The notes under the pieces are model-generated. The model was not told the DNA's origin. It did not search any database and saw nothing but the letters and a program-made list of their open reading frames with translations. Below, piece by piece: positions 34,341 through 42,727 of a stretch of 64,000 nt of DNA. The translations under genes were made by a program, and so were the position numbers. This stretch comes from Microbacterium esteraromaticum (GTDB taxonomy: Bacteria; Actinomycetota; Actinomycetes; Actinomycetales; Microbacteriaceae), in assembly GCF_900163815.1 (NCBI RefSeq), contig NZ_FUKO01000012.1, positions 178,248 through 242,247 on the forward strand, in the 5' to 3' direction. Numbering within the stretch: the stretch's first letter is position 1; each line of letters opens with the position of its first letter.

Positions 34341-35414
34341 ATGAACATCCACTTCTCCGCCGAGACCGCGCCACCCGCGGCGACTGACCTGACCTGGTGG
34401 GAGAGAGCGCTTGCCGTTCTCATCCAGGTCGGCTGGAATATCGTCGCCGTCGCGGTGATCGTCGCCAGCTGCGTGCTCATCGCGCTCGTGCTGCGAGTGG
34501 TGATCCGCCGAGTCGTCCGGCGCATCGTCGACAGCGCCAAGACCAAGGCGAACGTCGAAGACACTCAGGCGCTGGAGCGCTCGCCTCTGGCAGATATGCG
34601 TCTCGTGCAGCGCACGCGCACCCTCGGCACGATCCTGCAGAACATCGTGAACGTGATCCTGGTGGTCGTCGCGATCGTGCTGATCGTGAACCATCTCAAC
34701 CACGATCTTCTCGGTTCGCTGACGCTGCTCACCGCAGCCATCGGCGCGGGGCTCGGCTTCGGCGCGCAGAACATCGTCAAAGACGTCTTCAACGGGCTCT
34801 TCCTCGTCGCCGAGGACCAGATCGGCATCGGAGACGTCGTCGATCTCGGCCTGGCGTCCGGCGTCGTCGAGTACGTCAGCGTCCGGATCACCCAGGTGCG
34901 CGATGTGAACGGCACGCTCTGGTACGTGCGCAACGGCGAGGTGACCCGCATCGGAAACATGTCGCAGGGCTGGGCCCGCGCGATCGTCGACCTCGGCGTC
35001 GTGCCGGATGCTGATCTCGATCTCGTCGAGTCCACGATGATGGATGTCGCGCAGAACCTTGCCAAGGACTCCAAGTGGCGCACGCGCATCATCGAAAGGC
35101 CGGAAGTCTGGGGCCTGGAGTCCATCGATGGCGACGCCCTGGTCGTCCGCGTGGTGATGAAGACCCGTGCGAATGCCAAGGACGACGTCTCGCAGGAGCT
35201 TCGCCGTCGACTGCGCACCGCCCTGCTCGAGAAGAATGTTCTCATCCCGCGCATGGCCGCAGTCAACCTCACCGGCATCGAGGGCGCGCGCCGCGTTCGC
35301 GGAGCCAACCCGCCGATGACCCGGCCGAACCCGGTGACCGGTGTTTCGCCCGTTGCCGATCGCGGCATCTGGCGGCGAAAGAAGTCCGACGAAGAGGAAG
35401 GCGACCAGAAGTGA
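34341..35414 (+). CDS. Mechanosensitive ion channel, MscS family
   Basis: A 357-residue membrane protein: TM helices about residues 28-55, 90-112 and 115-140, the last with the glycine/alanine pattern LTAAIGAGLGFGAQNIVKD of the MscS pore helix. The beta domain follows with VVDLGLASGVVEYVSVRITQ and RNGEVTRIGNMS, both MscS hallmarks. It releases solutes on hypo-osmotic shock. ATG 34341. TAGCAT ends 7 nt upstream. Its stop overlaps the globin GTG (GTGA), giving a three-gene operon mscS-globin-flavoprotein. Confidence 0.93.
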   Translation: MNIHFSAETAPPAATDLTWWERALAVLIQVGWNIVAVAVIVASCVLIALVLRVVIRRVVRRIVDSAKTKANVEDTQALERSPLADMRLVQRTRTLGTILQNIVNVILVVVAIVLIVNHLNHDLLGSLTLLTAAIGAGLGFGAQNIVKDVFNGLFLVAEDQIGIGDVVDLGLASGVVEYVSVRITQVRDVNGTLWYVRNGEVTRIGNMSQGWARAIVDLGVVPDADLDLVESTMMDVAQNLAKDSKWRTRIIERPEVWGLESIDGDALVVRVVMKTRANAKDDVSQELRRRLRTALLEKNVLIPRMAAVNLTGIEGARRVRGANPPMTRPNPVTGVSPVADRGIWRRKKSDEEEGDQK

Positions 35415-35860
35415 CGTTCTATGACGAGGTCGGCGGATACGACACCTTCGAGCGCATCGTGAAGGTCTTCTACCGCGAGGTGGCGCTTGACCCGGTGCTC
35501 AAGCCGATGTATCCGGAAGAGGACCTGGGACCAGCCGCAGACCGGCTGACGTGGTTCCTGGTGCAGTACTGGGGAGGGCCCACCACCTACGGCGAGAAGC
35601 GCGGACACCCGCGGCTGCGCATGCGGCATGCGGCATTCCACGTAGATCCCGATGCGCGCGACCGGTGGCTTTCGCACATGCGCACCGCTCTGGACGAGGT
35701 GAAATTGTCGCCCCTGCACGAAGCAACGCTGTGGGACTACCTCGAACGCGCAGCATATGCCATGGTGAACACATTCGAGCCTTCCGGCATCGGCCCCGGC
35801 GCTGATGGTCGCACAAGGCTTGAGCACACGGCCGCACAGGAGTCGACGGAGACCGCATGA
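35411..35860 (+). CDS. glbO: Group II truncated hemoglobin (GlbO-like)
   Basis: A 149-residue 2-on-2 globin. Features: F-Y in VFYREVALDPVLKPMYPE (B10/CD1 tyrosines), LVQYWGGP, proximal histidine in RLRMRHAAFHV, and the G8 tryptophan in DRWLSHM. These define truncated group II. Likely handles O2, NO or peroxide. GTG 35411 overlaps the mscS stop, and its own stop overlaps the flavoprotein start (ATGA). The C-terminus carries an extra charged tail of about 20 residues. Confidence 0.93.
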   Translation: MTFYDEVGGYDTFERIVKVFYREVALDPVLKPMYPEEDLGPAADRLTWFLVQYWGGPTTYGEKRGHPRLRMRHAAFHVDPDARDRWLSHMRTALDEVKLSPLHEATLWDYLERAAYAMVNTFEPSGIGPGADGRTRLEHTAAQESTETA

Positions 35861-37521
35861 TGACCAGAACCAGTTCCCCCGCCACGGACGTGCTCGTGAT
35901 CGGATGGGGGCTGGCTGGGCTGGTCGCCGCGGCGGAGGCACTGGCCGCTGGCAAGCGCGTCACCATCATCGACCAGGAGTCGCGAACCAACATGGGTGGG
36001 CAGGCCTGGTGGTCGTTCGGCGGACTCTTCCTGATCGATTCTCCAGAGCAGCGCAGACTCGGCATCCGCGACTCTGTGGAGCTGGCCACGCAGGATTGGT
36101 TCGGAAATGCCGGGTTCGATCGACCGGAAGATGCCTGGCCCAGGCGCTGGGCCGAGGCGTATCTTCAGTTCGCCGCCGGTGAGAAGCGCAGCTGGCTGCG
36201 GGAGCGCGGAGTCGGGTTCTTCCCCGTCGTCGGCTGGGCTGAGCGCGGTGGAAGCGGCGCGATAGGACCAGGCAACTCGGTGCCCCGTTTCCACATCACC
36301 TGGGGAACCGGCCCCGGCATCGTCGCCCCGTTCATCGCGGCAGTCGAAGCGGGCGAAGCGGATGGACGCGTGACGGTACTCCCCCGGCACCGCGTGTCCG
36401 AGCTCATCCTCGAGGCAGGAGCGGTCGTGGGCGCTCGCGGGGATGTGCTCGCCGATACCGATGCTCCGCGGGGTTTTCCGACCACACGTGAGCGGACAGG
36501 CGACTTCGAGGTGCGGGCGGGTGCCACGATCGTCGCCTCCGGCGGGATCGGTGGCAATCATGAACTCGTCCGGGCGGCGTGGCCGGAGCGTCTGGGGACA
36601 CCACCCGCGCACATGCTCACCGGCGTTCCGGCGTATGTCGACGGCTCCATGCACGGTGTCAGCAGCACGGCGGGTGCGGCACTGATCAACGGCGACCGCA
36701 TGTGGCACTATGTCGAGGGCATCGAGAACTGGGATCCGATCTGGCCGTCGCACGGCATCCGCATCCTCCCCGGGCCGTCATCACTCTGGCTCGACGCGAC
36801 GGGCACGCGCCTGCCGGTGCCGCTCTATCCCGGTTTCGATACCCTCGGCACGCTCGCGCATCTGCGCTCAACAGGTCATGACCATTCCTGGTTCATCACG
36901 TCGCTGAAGATCGTCGAGAAGGAGTTCGCTCTTTCTGGCAGCGAGCAGAACCCCGACCTCACCGGCAAAGACGTCGGCCTGCTGCTGAAATCGCGGCTTG
37001 CAAAAGGCCCGACCGGCCGCGTGCAGTCGTTTCTCGATGAGGGTCCGGATTTCATCGTGGAGGATGATCTGGAATCACTGCTCGCGCAGATGCAGCGGAT
37101 GCCGGGTGGTGAGCTCCTCGATATCGACCATGTGCGTCGGGAAGTGGTGGCACGAGACCGCGAGATCGACAATGACTTCACCAAGGATGCGCAGATCGCG
37201 ATGCTGCGATCGATGCGCTCGTATCGCGGTGACAAGCTGATCCGCACCGCGCCTCCGCACCGGCTGCAGGACAAATCAGCCGGACCGATGATCGCGGTGA
37301 AGCTGCACGTGCTGACCCGCAAGTCGCTGGGCGGCATCCACACCGACCTCGATGGACGCGCCCTGAACGCTGCCGGAGAGCCCATTCCCGGTCTTTTCGC
37401 CGCCGGAGAGGCGAGTGGATTCGGTGGTGGCGGCGTGCACGGCTACCGTGCGCTGGAGGGCACCTTCCTCGGGGGATGCCTGTTCTCCGGACGCCAGGCT
37501 GGCCGCGCAGCGGCTCGGTGA
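35857..37521 (+). CDS. FAD-binding dehydrogenase (fumarate reductase/KstD-like flavoprotein)
   Basis: A 554-residue flavoprotein. The Rossmann motif is VLVIGWGLAGLVAAAEAL near the N-terminus, a second FAD segment is ATIVASGGIGGN, and the C-terminal FAD site reads GLFAAGEASGFGGGGVHGYR then ALEGTFLGGCLFSGR. It belongs to the ketosteroid dehydrogenase/fumarate reductase-like group common in actinobacteria as an uncharacterised FAD-binding dehydrogenase; the substrate is unknown. It is coupled by ATGA to the globin gene, suggesting that globin and flavoenzyme work on connected redox chemistry (inference). Confidence 0.92.
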   Translation: MMTRTSSPATDVLVIGWGLAGLVAAAEALAAGKRVTIIDQESRTNMGGQAWWSFGGLFLIDSPEQRRLGIRDSVELATQDWFGNAGFDRPEDAWPRRWAEAYLQFAAGEKRSWLRERGVGFFPVVGWAERGGSGAIGPGNSVPRFHITWGTGPGIVAPFIAAVEAGEADGRVTVLPRHRVSELILEAGAVVGARGDVLADTDAPRGFPTTRERTGDFEVRAGATIVASGGIGGNHELVRAAWPERLGTPPAHMLTGVPAYVDGSMHGVSSTAGAALINGDRMWHYVEGIENWDPIWPSHGIRILPGPSSLWLDATGTRLPVPLYPGFDTLGTLAHLRSTGHDHSWFITSLKIVEKEFALSGSEQNPDLTGKDVGLLLKSRLAKGPTGRVQSFLDEGPDFIVEDDLESLLAQMQRMPGGELLDIDHVRREVVARDREIDNDFTKDAQIAMLRSMRSYRGDKLIRTAPPHRLQDKSAGPMIAVKLHVLTRKSLGGIHTDLDGRALNAAGEPIPGLFAAGEASGFGGGGVHGYRALEGTFLGGCLFSGRQAGRAAAR

Positions 37522-37557
37522 TGCATGCCGCGCACGGCATGTGACGGATGTCGCCGG

Positions 37558-38217
37558 TCAGCGGCCCGTCTCGCGGACCGCTGTCAGCCCGGCTACCGCC
37601 GGTCCCCTGGTGAGCACATGGCCGCGAGAGAACGCCAGACGAGTCCATCGACCTGACTCGGTCACTCGCACCTGTTCGGCACCGGAGATGAACCCGAACG
37701 CGTGGGCGGCGAAGGCCACCCCGCGCGGCAGGCCCAGAAGGTTGTCGTCTGGCTCGCCCCAGATCCGGGCACGCAGACTGCGTACGGCCTCTTCGCCGGC
37801 TCCAGTCGGGCTGCCGTGAGCCACGGCTGAGATCCCCCACTGGGCGCGCTCGGCCAGCGTCTGCGCCGCGATCGCCGCGATCTCCCGCCAGCCGTCTTGC
37901 GGCGGTGCCACACCCGCCCAGGCGGGGGCGCGTGCAGTGTCGGGGAGGGTGAGTTCGGAGGCGTTCTCGCTCTCGGTGAGTTCGTCGACCACGAGATCGC
38001 ACCGCAGCTGCGGATCGGCCCGCACGATGCGCATCGCGAGCACGGTCGGCGTCTGATCGAACAGGCCCTGCGGGGCGAGCGCGGCTGCCGTGAGCACGAG
38101 CACGCCAGCGTGCGCCTGCAGGCGCACGCCATCGGCGCCGGCCTGCGTCGCCCGACCGGCGAAAGTCAGCACATCGCGCGCCGTGTCGGCGTCGGCGAGA
38201 ACAAGAGGTCTGGTCAC
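37558..38217 (-). CDS. Conserved actinobacterial hypothetical protein
   Basis: A 219-residue alanine-rich protein, start VTRPLVLADADTARDVLTF. Segments such as PTVLAMRIVRAD, LVVDELTESE, SAVAHGSPTGAGEEAV and LPRGVAFAAHAFGFISG suggest a mixed alpha/beta fold with no motif I can name. GTG 38217 is chosen because TAGTTT ends 7 nt upstream (leaderless pattern) and nothing better precedes it. Only 18 bp separate this start from the divergent thioesterase start; the two -10 hexamers overlap. Confidence 0.75.
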   Translation of the reverse strand: MTRPLVLADADTARDVLTFAGRATQAGADGVRLQAHAGVLVLTAAALAPQGLFDQTPTVLAMRIVRADPQLRCDLVVDELTESENASELTLPDTARAPAWAGVAPPQDGWREIAAIAAQTLAERAQWGISAVAHGSPTGAGEEAVRSLRARIWGEPDDNLLGLPRGVAFAAHAFGFISGAEQVRVTESGRWTRLAFSRGHVLTRGPAVAGLTAVRETGR

Positions 38218-38223
38218 TCCTTC

Positions 38224-38230
38224 TAAACTA
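38224..38230. promoter_or_regulatory. Overlapping divergent -10 elements
   Basis: The heptamer TAAACTA contains TAAACT on the plus strand (38224-38229, 6 nt before the ATG at 38236) and TAGTTT on the minus strand (38230-38225, 7 nt before the GTG at 38217). Both would yield leaderless transcripts from one shared site. Confidence 0.6.
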
Positions 38231-38235
38231 GCCTG

Positions 38236-39126
38236 ATGAGCTCTGAGGAAAGCGCCCGCCGATCCGTGAACGGCCTCGTGGAGGTGCTCAGCCTCGCCGA
38301 ATCGGGTGCGCGCACCACTGAGGACATCTTCACGGGCCTCTCGCACTCGATGCCGACCGGACGCGTCTACGGCGGACAGGTGCTCGCGCAGTCGATCATC
38401 GCCGCGGAGCGGACCCTGCCCGAGGAGCGCACGGTGCATTCCATGCACGGCTATTTCCTGCGGCCCGGAGACGCGGAGAATGGAATCACGTTCGCCGTCG
38501 ACCGCATCCACGACGGACGCTCCTTCTCCACACGGCGCTGCCAGGCGTTCCAGTCCGGCGTGCCGATCTTCTCGATGATCGCCTCGTTCCAGGACGACGA
38601 TCCCGGTGTCGATCATGCCGAGCCCGCACCGCAGAACATCCCCGCGCCGGAGGACGTCCGCTCGGATGACGAGTTCATCGCCATGGCCGGTCCGTCTGCT
38701 GCCCGGCTGCTCGCCGACCGACCCGCGGATGTGCGGCACATCGATGGCCCGCTGTTCCTCGAGTCATCCGGTGAGCGCGTCGCGCACCAAGCCGTGTGGA
38801 TGCGGATGCGCGCACGGATGCCGGACGACGCCCGGCTGCACCGAGCAGCGCTCGCCTACCTCAGCGACATGACGATCCAGGAGTCGATCCTGCGCCAGCA
38901 TGGACTCACCTGGCAGACACCAGGGCTGAAGCTCGCCAGCCTCGACCATGCGATGTGGTGGCACCGTTTCGGACGTGCCGATGAGTGGATGCTGTACGTG
39001 CAGGAATCGCCGAACGCCCGCGGTGGTCGCGGGCTCGCCAAGGGTCGCATCTACAACCGCGAGGGCGAGTTGCTGGCCAGCGTCGCTCAGGAGGTCATGG
39101 TGCGGGTGCCGCACCCAGACAGCTGA
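38236..39126 (+). CDS. tesB: Acyl-CoA thioesterase II
   Basis: A 296-residue double-hotdog thioesterase hydrolysing acyl-CoAs to free acid and CoA. N-terminal hotdog with RVYGGQVLAQSIIAAERTL and MHGYFLRPGD, C-terminal hotdog with YLSDMTIQESILRQHG and ASLDHAMWWHRFGRADEW (catalytic Asp in SLDHAMW) and GRGLAKGRIYNREGELLA, all as in TesB. ATG 38236 is leaderless by position of the -10 element. Convergent with another thioesterase. Confidence 0.95.
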   Translation: MSSEESARRSVNGLVEVLSLAESGARTTEDIFTGLSHSMPTGRVYGGQVLAQSIIAAERTLPEERTVHSMHGYFLRPGDAENGITFAVDRIHDGRSFSTRRCQAFQSGVPIFSMIASFQDDDPGVDHAEPAPQNIPAPEDVRSDDEFIAMAGPSAARLLADRPADVRHIDGPLFLESSGERVAHQAVWMRMRARMPDDARLHRAALAYLSDMTIQESILRQHGLTWQTPGLKLASLDHAMWWHRFGRADEWMLYVQESPNARGGRGLAKGRIYNREGELLASVAQEVMVRVPHPDS

Positions 39127-39129
39127 CGG

Positions 39130-39597
39130 TCAGCGATGTGCGTAGGCGATGGGCTCGCCGACGTACGGCTCCCACGCCTCGCGCATCTCCGGATCGATGC
39201 GCACGGGACGCCCGGTGATGGCATCGACGAGCACGATGATCGCTGTGGAGCGGGCATACAGCGTCCGCTCTGCGCTCTTGGGATCGTTGTGCACCTCGTA
39301 GCAGACCTCGACGCTGGAGCCGCCGAGCTTCCCGAACCACATCTGCACTTCCAGCGGGCGTCGCTGATACGGCACCGGCGCGAGATACTCGATCTCCTGT
39401 CGCGCGATGAGTGTGAGGACGCCCTGCTCGATCCCGGAATCGAGAATGGCCGTCGCTGGCGCCTGCTCCCCCGGTTCCGGCTTCCAGAAGGCGCGCACGC
39501 GCGCCTCTTCGAGAAGTTTGAGCATGGAGGTGTTGTTGACGTGATTGAACGCGTCGAGATCGCCCCAGCGCAGATGGATCGGGATATGCAGGCGCAT
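39130..39597 (-). CDS. Hotdog-fold acyl-CoA thioesterase (4HBT type)
   Basis: A 155-residue single-hotdog protein of the 4-hydroxybenzoyl-CoA thioesterase/YbgC-like class. The active-site region is LRWGDLDAFNHVNNTSMLKL (Asp of D-x-F-N-H-V-N). The remainder follows the family: EIEYLAPVPYQRRPLEVQMW and RSTAIIVLVDAITGRP. ATG 39597 is 4 nt after the ettA stop, with only a weak ribosome binding site, so it is likely translated by coupling to ettA. Substrate unknown. Confidence 0.92.
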   Translation of the reverse strand: MRLHIPIHLRWGDLDAFNHVNNTSMLKLLEEARVRAFWKPEPGEQAPATAILDSGIEQGVLTLIARQEIEYLAPVPYQRRPLEVQMWFGKLGGSSVEVCYEVHNDPKSAERTLYARSTAIIVLVDAITGRPVRIDPEMREAWEPYVGEPIAYAHR

Positions 39598-39601
39598 GGG
39601 A

Positions 39602-41281
39602 TCAGTCGCGCGTGAGCTTGCGGTGCGCAGTGCGGTGCGGTCGGGCGGCATCCTGCCCGAGGCGCTGGATCTTGTTCTCCTCGTAAGCCTCGAAGTTGCC
39701 CTCGAACCAGTGCCACTGTGACGGGTTCTCGTCGGTGCCCTCGTAGGCGAGGATGTGGGTGGCGATGCGGTCCAGGAACCACCGGTCGTGCGTGATCACC
39801 ACAGCACAGCCGGGGAACTCGAGCAGAGCGTTCTCCAGCGAGCTGAGGGTCTCGACGTCGAGGTCGTTCGTCGGCTCGTCGAGCAGCAGCAGGTTGCCGC
39901 CTTCCTTGAGCGTCAGAGCGAGGTTCAGACGGTTGCGCTCACCACCGGAGAGGATGCCGGCGCGCTTCTGCTGATCCGGTCCCTTGAAGCCGAATTTCGA
40001 CACGTACGCACGCGACGGGATCTCGGTCTTGCCGACGGTGATGAAGTCGAGTCCATCCGAGACGACCTCCCACAGCGTCTTGTCGGGGTCGATGTTGGCA
40101 CGGGACTGGTCGACGTAGCTGATCTTGACCGTCTCGCCGATCTTCAGATCGCCGCCATCGAGCTCTTCCAGTCCGACGATGGTCTTGAAGAGCGTCGTCT
40201 TTCCCACGCCGTTCGGGCCGATCACGCCGACGATGCCGTTCGGCGGCAGGCTGAAGCTCAGGCCGTCGATCAGCATCCGATCGCCGAAGCCCTTCTGCAG
40301 CTTCTTCGCCTCGATGACGACGCTGCCCAGACGCGGACCCGCCGGAATCTGGATCTCTTCGAAGTCGAGTTTGCGAGTGCGCTCGGCCTCGGATGCCATC
40401 TCCTCGTAGCGAGCCAGACGCGCCTTCGACTTGGTTTGACGCCCCTTCGCGCTGGAGCGGACCCACTCGAGTTCGTCCTTGAGCCGCTTGGCGAGCTTGG
40501 CGTCCTTCTTGCCCTGGATGTCGAGACGCTCGGCCTTCTTCTCCAGGTAGGTCGAATAGTTGCCCTCGTAGCCGATGAGACGACCGCGGTCGACCTCGGC
40601 GATCCACTCCGCGACGTTGTCGAGGAAGTACCGGTCGTGCGTGATCGCGATGACAGCGCCCTTGTAGTCCTTCAGGTGCTGCTCGAGCCAGAGCACGCTC
40701 TCCGCATCGAGGTGGTTGGTCGGCTCATCGAGGAGCAGCAGATCGGGTTTCTGCAGCAGCAGCTTCGCCAGCGCCACGCGGCGCTTCTCGCCGCCCGAGA
40801 GCGGGCCGATCTCGGCATCCCCCGGAGGGGTGCGCAGCGCGTCCATCGCCTGCTCGAGCTGCGAATCGAGGTCCCAGCCGTCTGCCGCGTCGATCTCTTC
40901 CTGCAGCACGCCCATCTCGGCGAGCAGGGTGTCGAAATCAGCGTCCGGGTCGGCCATCAGTGCGGAGATCTCGTTGAACCGATCGACCTTGGCCTTGATC
41001 GCCACGCCCTCCTGAATGTTCTCCAGGACAGTCTTGGTCTCGTCGAGCTCCGGCTCCTGCATGAGGATACCGACGCTGAAACCGGGGCTCAGCTTCGCCT
41101 CGCCGTTCGATGGCGTGTCGAGGCCCGCCATGATCTTCAAGATCGTCGACTTTCCGGCGCCGTTCGGACCGACCATGCCGATCTTCGCACCGGGGAGGAA
41201 CGCCATGGTGACGTCATCGAGGATGAGCTTCTCACCCACCGCCTTGCGGGCTCGCACCATGGAATAGATGTACTCGGCCAC
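39602..41281 (-). CDS. ettA: Energy-dependent translational throttle protein EttA (ABC-F)
   Basis: Cytosolic ABC-F ATPase that binds the ribosomal E site and couples translation to ATP/ADP ratio. 559 residues with two nucleotide-binding domains: Walker A GPNGAGKST and GPNGVGKTT, signatures LSGGEKRRVAL and LSGGERNRLNL, and an arm/linker rich in K and R (PtIM region around 245-300). GTG 41281 follows AAGGAG at 10 nt. The 163-bp upstream region to the lipoprotein gene holds its promoter and no gene. Confidence 0.96.
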   Translation of the reverse strand: MAEYIYSMVRARKAVGEKLILDDVTMAFLPGAKIGMVGPNGAGKSTILKIMAGLDTPSNGEAKLSPGFSVGILMQEPELDETKTVLENIQEGVAIKAKVDRFNEISALMADPDADFDTLLAEMGVLQEEIDAADGWDLDSQLEQAMDALRTPPGDAEIGPLSGGEKRRVALAKLLLQKPDLLLLDEPTNHLDAESVLWLEQHLKDYKGAVIAITHDRYFLDNVAEWIAEVDRGRLIGYEGNYSTYLEKKAERLDIQGKKDAKLAKRLKDELEWVRSSAKGRQTKSKARLARYEEMASEAERTRKLDFEEIQIPAGPRLGSVVIEAKKLQKGFGDRMLIDGLSFSLPPNGIVGVIGPNGVGKTTLFKTIVGLEELDGGDLKIGETVKISYVDQSRANIDPDKTLWEVVSDGLDFITVGKTEIPSRAYVSKFGFKGPDQQKRAGILSGGERNRLNLALTLKEGGNLLLLDEPTNDLDVETLSSLENALLEFPGCAVVITHDRWFLDRIATHILAYEGTDENPSQWHWFEGNFEAYEENKIQRLGQDAARPHRTAHRKLTRD

Positions 41282-41444
41282 GAAGCAGGTCTCCTTCTGT
41301 CAGCAGGCACGCGGAACAGGCTCCACTGCGGGAGCCGACTCTCCAGCCTACCCGCCCTCGCTCGCGCCGTTCACCCAGGTAGGTTATGACGTCAGAGGCA
41401 TCCGCGGCGACGCAGACCTCGCCAGTGCCGCCTTCGCCTCGCGC

Positions 41445-41972
41445 TCACCAATCGATGGACCTGGTCGCACCGACCAGACACCGACCTTCCGCCAGCTGCG
41501 GCATCACCTCGGTGACAGGGTCACCCGTCGACGGCCCCACCTGGCCGACCAGGCATTCGCTCTCCCCCCAGGCCACGGAGAACTGCAGGCTCTCTGCCGC
41601 ATGCCCCACGGTGGACTGATCCTGCGTGACCTGCATCCGCGTCCGGTCGAAACCAGCCTGCGTCAACGCATCGATGTAGGCACGGCCTGATGAGCGCTTC
41701 TCGGATGCCCAGACCTTGGCGGTGACGGATGCGAACAGCGGCAGATTCTCCGCCGCGCTGCCGTCCGGGATCAGCTCGGGCTCCGTCTGATCCGGTGAGG
41801 AAGACGGATCCGGCGATGCGGAGGCATGCGGCACGGAAGGCTGGGGATCGGATGCCGGAGACTCGCCCACCAGTCCGCAGGAGGTCAACAGGACCGCCAG
41901 AGCGATCGCGCTCGTGCCGACGCTCCAGCGCCGACGCGTGCGGGCGGCGATGACAGCTGATCCTCGAGACAC
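41445..41972 (-). CDS. Putative lipoprotein (DUF6993-like)
   Basis: A 175-residue exported protein: signal peptide with RTRRR n-region, hydrophobic core and lipobox LLTSC (Cys32), then a 40-residue Ser/Pro/Asp-rich tether, then a compact domain with SSGRAYIDALTQAGFD, SLQFSVAWGESECLVGQV and two cysteines that could form a disulfide (SECLV and GRCLV). Such proteins occur beside ettA in Microbacteriaceae. Function unknown. GTG 41972. TAGACT ends 7 nt upstream, a leaderless candidate. Confidence 0.82.
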   Translation of the reverse strand: MSRGSAVIAARTRRRWSVGTSAIALAVLLTSCGLVGESPASDPQPSVPHASASPDPSSSPDQTEPELIPDGSAAENLPLFASVTAKVWASEKRSSGRAYIDALTQAGFDRTRMQVTQDQSTVGHAAESLQFSVAWGESECLVGQVGPSTGDPVTEVMPQLAEGRCLVGATRSIDW

Positions 41973-42042
41973 GCTCTGTAGTCTAGAGCCGCCTCTGAGC
42001 TGTCACCGCCGCCGGGGCGCTGCCCGGATGCGAGATGCCGCA

Positions 42043-42594
42043 CTAGGCGTAGGAAGGCTCGTCCTCGTTCTCATTCGAGGGCTCGTGGTCGAGATCCGGA
42101 TCGATTGCCTGCCCGACGTTTGTGAGGCCGGCGGGAGACCAGTCGTCGGGCTGCTCGGAAGCAGCCGCAGCGATGTCGGCCGCAGTGACGTCGTCCGATG
42201 CTGGTCGCTGCGGAGTCTGCACGGCAGCATTCGGCCGTGGCGTCCGCACGAAGGCGCTGGTGCCGCGGCTGAGATCGTGCCCGATCGCGTCCGCGACGAG
42301 GTCGGCGCTGAATCCCTTGCGCCCGTTGCTCTCCCATTCGCGCAGCTTCACAGTGCCCGTGATGATCACCGCATCTCCGCGCCGCAGCGACGCCTTCGCG
42401 TGGTCGGCGAGCACCCGGAACGCCGATACGGCGTACCAGTTCGTTCCTGTCTCCACCCAGTTGTCGGTGCGTCGATCCCAGTAGCCGGTCGAAGATCCGA
42501 CACGGAAGTTGACGACAGGCATCCCGCCTGGCGTGCTGCTCTTGACGGGATCTGTTCCAACGTTCCCGCGAATCGTCACGGTGTCATTGCTCAT
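42043..42594 (-). CDS. ssb: Single-stranded DNA-binding protein without the canonical acidic tip
   Basis: An OB-fold ssDNA-binding protein of 183 residues (185 if the ATG at 42600 is used). OB core: TVTIRGNVGTDPV, VVNFRVGSST, TNWYAVSAFRVLADH, LRRGDAVIITGTVKLREW. The disordered C-terminal half ends EDEPSYA and lacks the DDDIPF tip that recruits repair and replication partners, so this is probably an accessory SSB rather than the replicative one. ATG 42594 has GAGGAG at the better spacing. That ribosome binding site adjoins an inverted repeat (42605-42641). Confidence 0.9.
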   Translation of the reverse strand: MSNDTVTIRGNVGTDPVKSSTPGGMPVVNFRVGSSTGYWDRRTDNWVETGTNWYAVSAFRVLADHAKASLRRGDAVIITGTVKLREWESNGRKGFSADLVADAIGHDLSRGTSAFVRTPRPNAAVQTPQRPASDDVTAADIAAAASEQPDDWSPAGLTNVGQAIDPDLDHEPSNENEDEPSYA

Positions 42595-42604
42595 AGCCAT
42601 GCTC

Positions 42605-42641
42605 CTCTGTAGCCCGGATCATCGCCCGGATGACTACAGAG
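42605..42641 (-). promoter_or_regulatory. Leader hairpin at the ssb ribosome binding site
   Basis: CTCTGTAG and CTACAGAG arms (8 bp perfect) with a 21-nt loop. The proximal arm runs into GAGC, so the AGAGGAG Shine-Dalgarno sequence is partly inside the stem and could be masked. Confidence 0.45.
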
Positions 42642-42727
42642 TGCATGCTGGCCGCCGACGTCCGCGCGACGATCTCCGCGTTCCGTGGACAACTCACGCA
42701 CTACCCTGCATGTGCAGAGCGAAGCGA

